A DNA stretch of 64,000 nt from Nitzschia sp. DOCU1 (GCA_951394045.1 OX595986.1:806001-870000); one strand, 5' to 3'; counted from the first letter of the stretch, positions 9,381-20,490 are shown. Made by a program: numbers and translations. The notes: generated by a model from the letters alone, not told the origin.

Positions 9381-10198
9381 TATTCGGTACACTTTGTGTT
9401 GGTTCTTTGGGAGCAATAGCGGCGGTAGTAGTGAGCCAAGGATTGTACTACGGATTGATGAGTATCCTTGGTGGATGAATGATTACGGAAAGAGAAGGAC
9501 CTTCTTCGTTGTTGTGGAGGCTGATGGACGACTGACGATTCGATTCGGGGAAAGGAGTGTTCGGGAAACGAAGTCAGGACGTGCTGCCGAAGCAGAGAGA
9601 GCTTCTTCGTGTTCGCAAACTACATCAAAAATGTGAGGACCGAAAGGACGAAAAGACAACCTGCGAGGTCGGCCGGTGTCAGAGGGCTTTTGTTTATTCA
9701 AAGCAGTCCATTTGATCCAATGGATCCACAGAATGAGCTGTGATGTTCTGGTCGGAACGAGGCGCGCCTTTCGGGACGAGGGAAATCAAGAAAGCGTCTC
9801 AAGTATCTTGGTATCTTGAATCTTTGGAGCAGATTATTGGATCAGACAATGAGCTAATGCTTAGAATAGCAACGCCTGACCATTAGAAACTTGCCTTTGT
9901 GTGCTTTGTGGTACGATCGGAGGGCCATGGCAAAGCTTCTTCCCACGTGGATATTTTGTTGATGAAAAGATACCAGGGTTCTGTATCATGTTTTCTTTTG
10001 CGTCAACCATTTCTACAATAGCATTCTCAAGTTTTTGTAGTAAATAGCTGATTTAGTATTAGCATGGATGAGGGCCCTCAAGCGCTAAGGATACCTTGCC
10101 ATGCGTTCGCACTCGTCTTCGATATGTACAATCATGCAAGCATGTATCTTGACTGAAATATAGAGACGCTTCGCCTCGACTCAAATGAAGATGCGATG
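9381..10198. other. Intergenic
   Basis: No supported gene. ORFs covering 9328-9701 overlap the upstream leader of the preceding gene in both directions and show no coding signature. Confidence 0.4.
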
Positions 10199-10723
10199 TT
10201 AGGCGACATTTTCATTTCGGATGCGCCATTCTTTGATCAGAGAGGCGTGATCATCTTCTTTTCCCTTGAATGAAGGACCGTATTCCTCGAGTTCGTAGTT
10301 GCTTTCGAATATCAAAGGGTTCAACGCTCGGATATCAAGGATGGGATCAAACTCGCCAAGTCTGTCCCTAGGGGCAGGCGATGTCGACCATCCACTGCGC
10401 TTTTCGGAAGCGCTGGCACTTGCCCGAGGACTTTGACTCGCAGCAGCACTCCATCCGGCGGCGTAATGCTGCGGGGCCTCATCGAACGACGAGGTGCCGT
10501 AGTGGCGAGCCTCAAAGGCCTGGCGGGAAGGACTCATGGTGAGCTGAACTCGCGGCCGAGTGAAATCACGATCGGAAGAATCGTCGTTTCCATGCATCCA
10601 AACGTTCCGAGGGGTCAAAGTTGAGAATCCAGCACTTGACTTGCTCGCCACAGAAAACAAATCCTTTTGATGGGTTCGGGTGATCGCAGAAGCAATTTTG
10701 GAGGAGGCAGAAGAGAGAGTCAT
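10199..10723 (-). CDS. Unknown small protein, probably mitochondrial
   Basis: A 174-residue protein. ATG 10723 was chosen because the upstream in-frame extension starts at TTG and is not signal-like. The first 45 residues are rich in Ser, Ala, Lys and Arg, with S-S-A-G-F-S-T-L-T resembling a mitochondrial cleavage region. The centre is low-complexity Ser/Ala. The last 55 residues look ordered (G-E-F-D-P-I-L-D-I-R-A-L-N-P-L-I-F then Y-E-L-E-E-Y-G-P-S-F-K-G-K) and end I-R-N-E-N-V-A. No family recognised. Orientation and size match its neighbour at 8784-9380, but they are not obviously homologous. Confidence 0.6.
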   Translation of the reverse strand: MTLSSASSKIASAITRTHQKDLFSVASKSSAGFSTLTPRNVWMHGNDDSSDRDFTRPRVQLTMSPSRQAFEARHYGTSSFDEAPQHYAAGWSAAASQSPRASASASEKRSGWSTSPAPRDRLGEFDPILDIRALNPLIFESNYELEEYGPSFKGKEDDHASLIKEWRIRNENVA

Positions 10724-11753
10724 GATGGCCGTTGCATTCACTGATTCAAATTGTAGTAGAGTTTCTGAGAGTCTTGGATGTTCAGATGATTGAAACCTGG
10801 TCAACTTTCTTTCCTTGCACGAAGACGACTGTGAAAATATGATCCCTTCTGGATGGATACCTTCTGCGTGGTGGCGATAGGAAGTGTGGAAACCATCGCG
10901 TGTTTCAACGCCTCACTTTTCCGCACATGTCAAGAACTTCGTGTGATTTCGAGACGCCACAGTATACCTGGTACAAAGTCAACGTAGAGCTCTACGGAGG
11001 GTCGTGAGACATGATGTCGTCATGAACTGAGAATGCCAAGCATCATGGTCTGTCAGAGATTTGCTGCCACCTCAGGCGCGAACCCTTAATTAATGCATTC
11101 GAATCAATTGCCCCTTCAAGTGGAACATCTGTTCTGTGGAGTTCCTCCTCCCAGAATTCGAGCTCTTTCATTTTACTAATAGGGTAGTGGCATTTTCGAG
11201 TTCCGTGTCGGCATAAACCATTTCAAAGCGGACTGGCGAGCGCGGTAGTGTCACTCCGATGTCAAACACGTTTCGCCAATGACAGACCGAGTTGTTGACA
11301 CTTTCTTGTCACAAAAAAATGATGCGCGACGCCGATCTTCTTCAGGATCGAAAGATTGGTTGGTTGTTGGTTTCTTGCATTGCTCCGCCTATCAAAGCCT
11401 CCACATGTGCTACCACTGCTGCATTTTGCTATTTCAGCGGACGAGGACTCCAATAGTTCCATTATAGGATCGATCGGTAAATGATCCCGCCACCGTAGTA
11501 GGCTGGAACGAGGTTTGGATGTGCTAAAATGGTACCAAGTACCGGCCATTTGATGAGGAACCTTCTGAGAGTGATGCTGTTGAAACATGGCGTTGCTATT
11601 GTGCGGGGGGCTGCTCATATCTCTAGATCCCGTTCGACTATGCAATACTATATTGCTAGGACTTAACATCCAACAATCAGACGTCTGGCTTTCGGGCGTG
11701 CTAAACTACAGTGCTATCTGCCTTATTATCGATCTGTCTGCATTATTATTGAT
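10724..11753. other. Intergenic, about 1 kb
   Basis: A leftward ORF at 11262-11669 (135 codons) is the only candidate. It is Ser/His/Gln-rich, has no domain or targeting signal and is not accepted as a gene. No RNA gene or repeat recognised. Confidence 0.35.
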
Positions 11754-14700
11754 CTATTCGGTGGCATACAGCAAAATATAAGCAGTGCGCTGGGGCTGGT
11801 TCTTGGTGAGGCCACGTGCTGCCTCCAAGGTCGTCTCGGTCGTGACGCCGTCATCAAATGAAACCCACTGTGGCTCTCCTGCCTTGGTGTTGTTGGTGGT
11901 ACCATTATCGGCGGTGTTTTCCCCGACACGGTATCGTAAAGCATCTGCCGTATAATGCCCGGAATTGGCCGTGGTTCCAATGTGATGCACAATCGACTTG
12001 AGTTCATAACGAGACGACTTGGCAGGAGCTTTGCTCAAAAAGTCGTCCAAGGACAGATCCGCTGATAGTTCCACTGGCGATCGATTCTTTTGAAACGAAA
12101 TTTCATTTTCCGTACCCTCGACGACGACAAAGCGTTTCAGATGGACCAGCAAGGCCTTGGGGCGAGACAAAATCCGCATGGTTTGCGTGGCCTCTGTACC
12201 CTCGGCACACTTTTCGCACTTGATCTCGCGGTCTTCGGGACGGAAAAAGTTGGCCAAGCACTGTTCCACGCTAACCTTCTCGGTAGACGTAGGGTCGGCG
12301 GCATCAATATCCACCGAAAGATATCTGTACATTTCTTCCTTGGTTCTGTAGGTGAAATATATCAGTGTTAGCGAAACTCGTATGCAAGCCAACCCCCGAC
12401 CTCTTGTTCGTTCGTACCTTGAGTAACCGCATGATTTGCACTTGAGACAGACTTCTACATCCAGCCGAAAGAACTCGTCCGTAGGAAGGACCGACTTGTG
12501 GTTGACCGCTGCTGCATTCACGATGCCATCATCCTTCTTCTCGTCTTCCTTGGATTCGTTGTCAGCAGTATTGGGCTTTTCAATATCCTCGTGGATTTGG
12601 TCCAAGAGTTCACCCAAGAATTCGTGGGCGTCCCTTTGCTGGTTGCCCTGGAACCGATCCGTCTTGGCATCCATGGCCAACTTGAATGCCCGCGTCGGGG
12701 CGGCAACGTCCTTGTTCAAAGAGGCGTCATTGACGCTTTGGTAAGACTGACAAAACATTTTTACCAAGGCATGTCCTGGCACAAATGGATAGAGCGCCTT
12801 GACAAAGGCTGGGATGGAATAAAGCATTTGCAACGACGCATTCATGTAGCAAGTATTGCCCAAGTTTTTGAGACCCCGCCACTTTTGTGGTGAAGATGTC
12901 GTCGTTGTGCTTGAAGACGGCGGTACTAGAGGAGTCAAAGCCTTGGCCAAACGAACTGGGGCCATGGGTGATCGTTCGACAGGTCGCTTGTTGAACTTTG
13001 GAAAAGAGGTCGGTTGATCCATGGCAGCATAGAGACTTCGAGTGCTGGGCGATTGGTTTTCATCGGCCATGTCCAAGGCACGTTGAAAGGTGCTGGTAGG
13101 CGGTGGCTTGGTTCCATAGAACGATTTTTTGCGGGGATGGGACAAGCGTCCCCTTTTAGCTGACAATCGAGACGCCAAAGGTGATGCCATTGTGCTTTGA
13201 GGAGATAGCATATCCTTTTTCTTGTTGTTGTCATCGTCATCATAGTCTATGATGGGATCATCATCCATTTCTTGCTCCAACTTTTTGGCGGATTCATACG
13301 CTCGTCGAGAGGACTCGGATAGTTCTTTCTTTTGACTTGAAGGCGTCCTTGCTCTCGGAGGAGTTTGGAGGTAGGATTTGATTTTGACATTGTCCTCGTT
13401 GAGGTCATCGCTCATGTCAGCGTCGTCCAGATCTTGTTCGGTAAGAGGGATGGATACTACAGTCGAGACGTCGTCGTCTTCGTCCTTGTCGTTCTTTGTT
13501 GTTGGGGCGTCTGTCTTTGGCTTGCTAGAAGCCGCGGAACGACCACGAGGAGCGAAAAAGCTTTGCATCGATTGTTTAACCGTAGTCGTTTTGGGGGCTT
13601 TAGGTGGAGATGAGCCGGGTGCATTTGACTTGCTGTCGGTATCCTTGTGGGGCCTCGTCGACGCGTCCTTTGCCCCTACGTCAGGCTTTTCCAAGGAAGG
13701 CTCTTTCTTAGCAGCAGTAGTAGACGCCCGAGGTGGAGGTGAGCTGGATGCACCTGGCGTGTTGCTCGTATCCTTGAGGGGCGTCGTCGCAGTCGCATCC
13801 TTTGCCACCACTACAGGCTTATCCAATGCCGGTTGTTTCTCAGCAGTAGTAGACGCACGAGGTGCAAAAAAGGAGGCAATCGATTTGGTGCCAGCTCCCG
13901 TCTTTTTGTCCTTGTCCTTTGACGTTTGTGGATCAACTAGGGTGTCATCTTCGTCGCCATCATCATCGTCTTCTAGTGCCCGAGACTTGCGCATGACAGT
14001 CGCTGGAGCGCCTGGAGTCACGACGCGCTGTGATGCCGAAAGAGTTGTCACATTCGGCGCATCGTCATCTCCAAAAAAGACATCTTCATCATCCTCGGAA
14101 TCGTCATCCTGAATCCGCTTGCGTTTGAGTCGACGACGGCCCTTCCTGACAGGACGCTCCCTGACTTGGTCGTGGGCAGTAGTTACGTGGTCATCCTCGT
14201 CGACAAGAGCAGCAGCTTCATTGTGATCATTGTCATCCTCCAACATGACGTCAGAAGCTTCTGCCATGTCATCATCGTTCTCGTGGACGTCCTCGAGATC
14301 GGCTTCTTCTTCGTCTTCTTCCTGCTCTTTTCGCTGCCGTCGTTTCTCCTGTAGTTCCTTGTGATTCTTGTGATGAAAGACGTCATCGTCATCGTCTGAA
14401 TCCCACTGTTGTTTCTTGGTATCTTGCAAGTTTTTGGCATTTTTACGCAAAAACCGAGCCATTTTGCTGTCCTTGCTGCTCCTGTAGGGTCTGTGAGGCA
14501 TTCGAGCGGCAGCGGCAGCGGCTGCCGCCGTTTTCTCTGCCAGGGCAGCACGTTCCTCACGGCGCTGCACTTTGCGCATCATCTTGTTCCATTTCTTGTC
14601 AACCGCTTTGCGAAAAGATGCAATAGAAGTACCACACAGTCGGGCTTGAACTTGCTTGCCAGGTCCACAGACTTGTCCGGCGTCGTCAAGAGGAATGTCA

Positions 14701-14963
14701 CTCACCACGAGCACGTCGTCGTCATTGTGCCATTCACACACCGTCAATTCTTTCCAGACGAGTTTGTACTTGCCACCAATATACAAGGACTTTTCATCGG
14801 CTTGTAACACGATGGGGCATTCCAAGTGTTTGATGCGTTGTTGCTGCAGTTGCGACGAATAGCTCTGTTCAAGGACTTGAACCTCATCACAAGGACAACA
14901 AACATTGCCGTCGTCGTCATGGACTTTGGACTTTTTGTTGTGAGAAGAAGAATGGCGGCCCAT
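11754..14963 (-). CDS. Ubiquitin-specific protease with two PIP-box-like motifs
   Basis: About 1045 residues after removal of one 72-bp intron (12417..12346, GTACGAACG...CACCTACAG). The intron length is divisible by 3, so an unspliced reading is also open; splicing restores the USP sequence C-G-Y-S-R-T-K-E-E-M. ATG 14963 begins M-G-R-H-S-S; an upstream extension to 15242 lacks support. The N-terminal 600 residues hold a possible PH-like start (about 30-130) and long acidic/basic disordered stretches. Two copies of a degenerate PCNA-binding motif lie in these stretches: T-K-S-I-A-S-F-F-A-P-R and K-Q-S-M-Q-S-F-F-A-P-R. The catalytic domain has N-L-G-N-T-C-Y-M-N, R-D-A-H-E-F-L, CxxC pairs, H-L-K-R-F and N-S-G-H-Y-T-A-D-A. 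A nuclear deubiquitinase acting on chromatin or PCNA is inferred. Confidence 0.9.
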   Translation of the reverse strand: MGRHSSSHNKKSKVHDDDGNVCCPCDEVQVLEQSYSSQLQQQRIKHLECPIVLQADEKSLYIGGKYKLVWKELTVCEWHNDDDVLVVSDIPLDDAGQVCGPGKQVQARLCGTSIASFRKAVDKKWNKMMRKVQRREERAALAEKTAAAAAAAARMPHRPYRSSKDSKMARFLRKNAKNLQDTKKQQWDSDDDDDVFHHKNHKELQEKRRQRKEQEEDEEEADLEDVHENDDDMAEASDVMLEDDNDHNEAAALVDEDDHVTTAHDQVRERPVRKGRRRLKRKRIQDDDSEDDEDVFFGDDDAPNVTTLSASQRVVTPGAPATVMRKSRALEDDDDGDEDDTLVDPQTSKDKDKKTGAGTKSIASFFAPRASTTAEKQPALDKPVVVAKDATATTPLKDTSNTPGASSSPPPRASTTAAKKEPSLEKPDVGAKDASTRPHKDTDSKSNAPGSSPPKAPKTTTVKQSMQSFFAPRGRSAASSKPKTDAPTTKNDKDEDDDVSTVVSIPLTEQDLDDADMSDDLNEDNVKIKSYLQTPPRARTPSSQKKELSESSRRAYESAKKLEQEMDDDPIIDYDDDDNNKKKDMLSPQSTMASPLASRLSAKRGRLSHPRKKSFYGTKPPPTSTFQRALDMADENQSPSTRSLYAAMDQPTSFPKFNKRPVERSPMAPVRLAKALTPLVPPSSSTTTTSSPQKWRGLKNLGNTCYMNASLQMLYSIPAFVKALYPFVPGHALVKMFCQSYQSVNDASLNKDVAAPTRAFKLAMDAKTDRFQGNQQRDAHEFLGELLDQIHEDIEKPNTADNESKEDEKKDDGIVNAAAVNHKSVLPTDEFFRLDVEVCLKCKSCGYSRYERTRGRGLACIRVSLTLIYFTYRTKEEMYRYLSVDIDAADPTSTEKVSVEQCLANFFRPEDREIKCEKCAEGTEATQTMRILSRPKALLVHLKRFVVVEGTENEISFQKNRSPVELSADLSLDDFLSKAPAKSSRYELKSIVHHIGTTANSGHYTADALRYRVGENTADNGTTNNTKAGEPQWVSFDDGVTTETTLEAARGLTKNQPQRTAYILLYATE

Positions 14964-16458
14964 GCTGTTGTTTGTTGGAGTAACACAGAGGTATGAGGCA
15001 CGCCGACAGAATGTATGATGTGTCGGTGATGTTTTATAGCGACGATTTGCTTGAATGACAGACAGCTTCCATCCATCGAAATGAAGGAATCGATAGATGC
15101 AACAGGTTGTTTGCGGAGGGAGGAGAGGAGCGCACAGCCACCCCCAGAACCCGCCCGCGGTGGTCTGACCGGTGGTAAGTGGGCTATCTGAACGGGACGT
15201 TGGCGTAGAATTTGTACCGCGAATGAAAAATGCAGGGCCCATGCCGCGATATTTCTCGCTTGCATATTTCGGCGCGAAGTTCAGAAAGGACGACTTGTTC
15301 GACTACAAAAGTACGAGTCGACTCTATCGATTCGTCATCAGCAATAGTCGAAAGACGCTCGGTGACGACCGTGGTAGCTAGCTTCCATCAAATTACGACT
15401 AAGACACACAATACTGTACTCGTAGCGTTCCAACCAAACTGTAATTTACACTAATAGAGAGAGCTAGTTGGACATGGCTATGTAAAGCACTGTAATGACT
15501 GCTGTCAGTGAGTGCAACAACAAGAACGTCTTTAATAACTAACTACTGGTGCGCTTTGCTAGCTACTAGGGAGGTCCCCTCGCGTTATTTTTCAGCAGAA
15601 AAGGCATTTTACCACTAGGAACAGGTTGAAAGAAAGTACTAGGTACTCGTACTGTACGATACGGAAGCTCTGGGGTCAAGCAGAACACCATTGATGAGGC
15701 GATCCCTCGAAAATAGAATGAGCGATCATGTGGGTGCGTCGGGTAAGTGGGATTGCCACAGCGAAGAAGCGAACCACGACCTGACACAGCCCGTGCGTCT
15801 TGGAGGTATGTAGAGAGATAATGTTCTTCTGCGATGGACACACATTGTCGCTATTCACCAATTCCAACGGTCTAAGTGTTCTTGCTTCCTTTCGTTCCAA
15901 CGAGAAAAAGTGGATTCAAAATGTGAGAAGCGTCGGTCGGGAGGCCACCGCGCAACGAAAGGGCTATAACTAATTACTTAGGGGTGACAATCATAGTATC
16001 GTAAAAATTGAACAGAAGTATACAAAAATGAAGGTAAAATATAAACAACTGCCGTTTTTATGTGTTCCGTGTTGCAGCCGTGCCACCGTTAGAGGCTCAA
16101 AAGCCAGCCGAGCTGCCCCCAAGGGGACGAAGATAAAATAACCTAACTGACAGAGACTTTTTTAATATCACCAAGCACGTGATTGCCAGCTTAACCAAGT
16201 TTTCATGCTCACATTTTGCGTGACATACAACTCTGGCGCAAGAAACCAAGCATTGGGGTGTTGCCACATTTCCCAATTCCCTCCATTCCGAACAAGCATC
16301 ATCGAAAGGAGCCTTTGGGTTGTTGGGTCAGACATCCATTCATAGATCTGTTATTTCCAGGTTCTTGTTAGTCGCTAATAAGAAGTAGTGCATCAGGTTT
16401 CGATTGGCCCTGAAACTAACATACCAATCGTGCAAAAGAAGAAAACTCGAACAAAATC
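14964..16458. other. Intergenic, about 1.5 kb
   Basis: A divergent region between the USP gene and the CA-like gene. Leftward ORFs at 15566-15900 and the 5' extension of the USP frame (to 15242) have no recognisable features. AT-rich stretches lie around 15960-16060 and 16120-16180. No RNA gene found. Confidence 0.35.
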
Positions 16459-19400
16459 ATGAAGTACTCAGGAAGCATCTTATTGGGGTCGGTCACTCTT
16501 GCATTGGCAGCGGAAGACATATTCAATTATCATGGTACAGCTGGCAACGACTATGGGCCAGAGGATTGGGACAGAGTCACATGTGACAATCTAGCCACAT
16601 GCGTAAGTCGACCTGCAATGCCACCAGATGATGGGAAATAACATAATACAATGTAAACTTACTCAATTCAACAACCTCACTCTTACATGAACAGCCTGGA
16701 TGGCCCGATAAATTTGAAGGATCGATTGGGTGGCGTCCAACGTCAAATCAATGTCAATGGTGCCCAGAAAGCGGAAACAGTTGTGGACAGCATCGTCAAT
16801 CCCCAATTGAGTTGATGCGTGATCGTGCCATCCCTGGAAGTCCCGAGGAGAAGGAATGTCCCGACTGGCATTGGTAAGATATCATATGCTGCAATACTGT
16901 TCCAGTCGTTTTTTCCTGATGATAATCTAACCCAATTTTTCAGGATTCAATACCTTGATGGAACCTGCTCATGGGACGACATGGCCAACTCGTTTTCGAT
17001 TACTCGAAATACTTTGTCGATCGATATGCCCGTGAAAAGCAATGGCGATCTTGATTGCGTTGACCCAACTACTGGAGAAAGGAAGTTTCCCAAGCTGGAC
17101 TACAGTAAGGGATTCCCAGACTGGTGGTACTTGTCCCGAACCGACATCACTGTCCCCAGTGAGCACTACCAACATGGACAGCGTTACGCAGCTGAAATCA
17201 AGTTGAATCACTTCTACGAGATTGATCATTACAAGAACAAGATGGGAATCGTTTCCTTTTTCATGCAGGACTTTGACAACGAGCCATCGTGGCCATATTT
17301 AGACAAGCTCATTTGCAAATGGAGAGAAGAAGAGGAGAAAAGGCGAAGCGCATGTGGCATGGACCCAGCTCCCGTCTATAAAATGTGCGAGCTCTACAGG
17401 GGCCAGACTCGAACCGCTGCTGACATGGAGGCCCCGACTGCAGCCGTGATAGTCCCCACTCGTGCGCCTTTGGTTGCCCCGCCCGCCATTCCAGTTCAAA
17501 ATTTCGGTGGAGATCCCGAAGAATTCCGACTACCTCTTGGACTCTGTCAAGGAGACTGTGACTTTACGGGTACGTTCGTGCATTCTTGTTTCCCGTGCTA
17601 TCTTTCGAGCGTTGAAATTCTCACCTATACTCATTCTTCATTCCAGATGATTGCGCCCCAGGGCTCATCTGCTTCCGTCGTAATGCCTTTGACGAAGTAC
17701 CAGGATGCATTGGTGGAAACGTTGACGAGACCAACACCGACTATTGCGTTTTTGATCCTTGGGGGACCGGCTATGAAGTTCCGACGCCAGAGCCGACAGG
17801 CGCTCCTACAATTACTGCACGTCCCACTATATCGGCCGTCGCCCCTCAGCCCTTGTTGGACATGGGAGGAACTCCTCCGGCCGACATGATGCCTCTGAAA
17901 ATTTGTCAGGGTGATTGTGACAAGGACGACGGTAAGGAAATAAAAAAGAATTTGTGGTCGTAACAAAGCGACGATTGTTGGTCCTCACATTATTACTCGT
18001 TTTGCCTTCGCGTCTATTCAGACTGTGCTACTGGTTTGATTTGCTTCCAGCGAACTTCATTTGAACCTGTGCCGGGATGCATCGGTGGAGAGACCGATCC
18101 CGAGAAAACCGACTACTGTATTTTGGATCCCTATGGTCCAGGCTATAATTTGCCCGCCTCTACGCCGGCGTTTCCTGTCGATCCTTTGGCGCCAACAGTC
18201 TCACCCACTGTTCATCCTCGCCCAACCGGAGCCGCCCTACAAATTCAAAATCTTGGCTGGGAACCTCCTGTGCCACTTGGAGAATGTGCCGGTGATTGTG
18301 ATGTTGACGAGGATTGTGGGCCCGGTATGTACTGTTACCAAAGAAATTCGGCGTACGAATCAGTGCCAGGATGTTTGGGAGGAGATGCGGATCCTTCACT
18401 GACAGATTACTGTACCTATGCACCTCTTCCTGCCGAGAATTCTGGTGCCGCCCCTTCGCCAACAAAGAACCCAACCCTAGCGCCGGTGGCTGCTGCTCCC
18501 ACCGGTCCTGCTGCAACCCTGCCGAATATTACAATCGTTGGCTGGTCTCCACAGGTCAAGCTAAACGAATGCGAAGGTGACTGTGATGATGATGCCGACT
18601 GTGCCGACGGATTGACTTGTTTCCAACGAAACCGTGCGAACCTTGAAGTCCCTGGCTGCCTTGGGGGAGCCGCAGACAACACTCTGACGGACTATTGTAT
18701 CAAGGATGCCGCTGCTGTTGGCGACAAGACGGAAACCGGATCTGGAGGTAGCTCAACGGCTGTCCCCATGGTGCCCACAAGTTCTCCAACCAAGGCAACC
18801 ACTGGAACCTCACCAGTCGCTGTCGATAATGGTTCAGATCCTCCCCTCGAGGACTTGGGTTGGACCCCTCCGGCAGAAATGAAGCCACTAGGTCGTTGCC
18901 AAGGGGACTGTGATATCCGTCAAGATTGCGGCCCAGGATTGGACTGTTATCAGAGGTATCTTCCCAATCTCCCGGTCCCTGGGTGCTCGGGTGGAGAAAA
19001 CGATTCTTCGCTGACGGATTACTGTGTTCCCGAAGAATTGATAAACTTGTCTCCACCGACGGCTCCCGGTTCTTCTACAACGGCACCAGCTTCTCCAACA
19101 AAAGCACCAACTGCTCCAACAAAAGCACCAACTGCTCCAACAAAAACACCATCCTCTACATCACAAGCACCAGTGTCACCCACTCTCGCGCCAGGTTCGA
19201 CGAGTATTGCGCCGGCTCAAGGAGGATCCCAACCTCCTGTAGACAACCGTATCGACAATTCTACATCACTTGTCTCAGGCATTCCTCCTCCCATCAGTTG
19301 CGATCAACACAGCGACGTGAATTTCCTCCGTATGTGCAGGCAGGACAGTTGTTGTACGAACCCCCGATCCACCACTGAGTTTTGTCAGGAGTCGTATCGA

Positions 19401-20490
19401 TTGCTGGGTGACAATGTCGAGTCGGCGTGTTATCATTGCTGCCTGGAACAACAGGGCAAAGCCGAAACTGTGGGCCCTGCCCCTGAGGTCAACCCCGACA
19501 TTCCGAAATTGCTCGAGTGTGATGCAGTTGATCAACCCGATCGTATGTGCCGGCCCAACAGTTGCTGTACTGAGAATGGAAAACGCAGCAGCTTTTGTCA
19601 AGGGCAGTATGCAAAGTACTCCCACGATGAGATTGAGAGTATCTGCGTAAGTGCCAGCACAGCCATGCCTCCAATACATTCGTGATGCTTCATAATCTCA
19701 CACGTCCTATCTTTTTCATGCTTTATAGTGGTACTGTTGCTTTCCATCCCAGACTGTTGGCTTTGACACACGGCGCGCATTGGCTTCGTCCGAAGCGAAA
19801 CTCAACAAGAAAACGAAGCAACCCGACGACGTCAGGGCTGCCTACAGGCAGTTGTTAACGGACGAAACTATTGGTGAATACGATAAAATGACTCATGATG
19901 TGAATGGACGACCAATCATTGTGCGTGCTGAGAACTTTGAGGAGAAGGGCATGATGGACGAAGATGCGTATTTCCAGGAGCTCTTGGCAGGTTACAGAGA
20001 GCGTGCGCTTCAAGACATTGCGAGTGCCGAGAACTATGATGATGTTTCCTGGTGGCCCTATGAATGGTTTCTCAAAGTTGGAACCGAGTACTACTTCCGA
20101 TACGAAGGGACGGAAACCGTTCCTCCGTGCTACGACACGGCCCACTGGCGCGTCTTTAAGGATCCCATTCGAGTGGCTAGCCACCAAATGCGTGAATTGG
20201 AGCGATTGATTGCCTGGCGACTTTCCGATGATAAGTGTGAAGTGGACACTGCCGGCAAATCCGATGGCAATCCGAACTATGTGGAGGTGGCTCGACCTCT
20301 TCAAAGCTTCCACCGACTTCATCGTATGGTCTTTTGCGAATGCCAGGACTGGCCCAGCAAGTTCCCTGCGGACCGACAATGGTGCCGTAACTGGAAGAAT
20401 ATGCCTCCTGAAGACCGTCTCATTGAGAATCCCTACAACTGGCCTAGTGATGGATTCGCCTTTTTGCCCCCAGCAAATGCTACCAACTAA
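16459..20490 (+). CDS. Secreted carbonic-anhydrase-like protein split by a Cys-rich repeat insert
   Basis: Six exons: 16459-16602, 16695-16873, 16944-17569, 17647-17931, 18022-19646, 19729-20490. All introns are GT-AG, 70-92 bp, and the product is 1206 residues. A signal peptide (MKYSGSILLGSVTLALAAED) precedes an alpha-CA N-terminal half: Y-G-P-E-D-W, G-Q-H-R-Q-S-P-I-E-L, P-S-E-H, A-E-I-K-L-N-H. Residues of about 250-990 are Thr/Pro linkers plus five units of the form C-x-G-D-C-D...C-F-Q-R...V-P-G-C-x-G-G...T-D-Y-C, and two D-S/N-S-C-C-T modules. The CA C-terminal half follows: Y-Y-F-R-Y-E-G-T-E-T-V-P-P-C, then H-W-R-V-F-K and H-Q-M-R-E-L. The HxH zinc pair and the His of E-L-H are absent (W-W-Y-L-S-R; A-E-I-K), so catalysis is unlikely. 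Probably a cell-surface or extracellular binding protein. Confidence 0.85.
19093..19150 (+). repeat. 21-bp tandem repeat encoding Pro-Thr-Lys linker
   Basis: CTCCAACAAAAGCACCAACTG is present in two full copies plus a partial copy, encoding A/S-P-T-K-A-P-T units in the linker of the CA-like protein. This is a likely length-variable, O-glycosylatable stalk. Confidence 0.85.

Noticed and set aside
11262..11669. 135-codon leftward ORF
   Set aside because: No domain, signal or neighbour support; composition like surrounding non-coding DNA.
13378..14112. 244-codon rightward Ser-rich ORF
   Set aside because: Antisense of the acidic low-complexity region (GAC/GAT codons) of the USP.
14964..15242. 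93-residue N-terminal extension of the second USP
   Set aside because: No ordered or targeting character; MGRHSS at 14963 is the more natural start.
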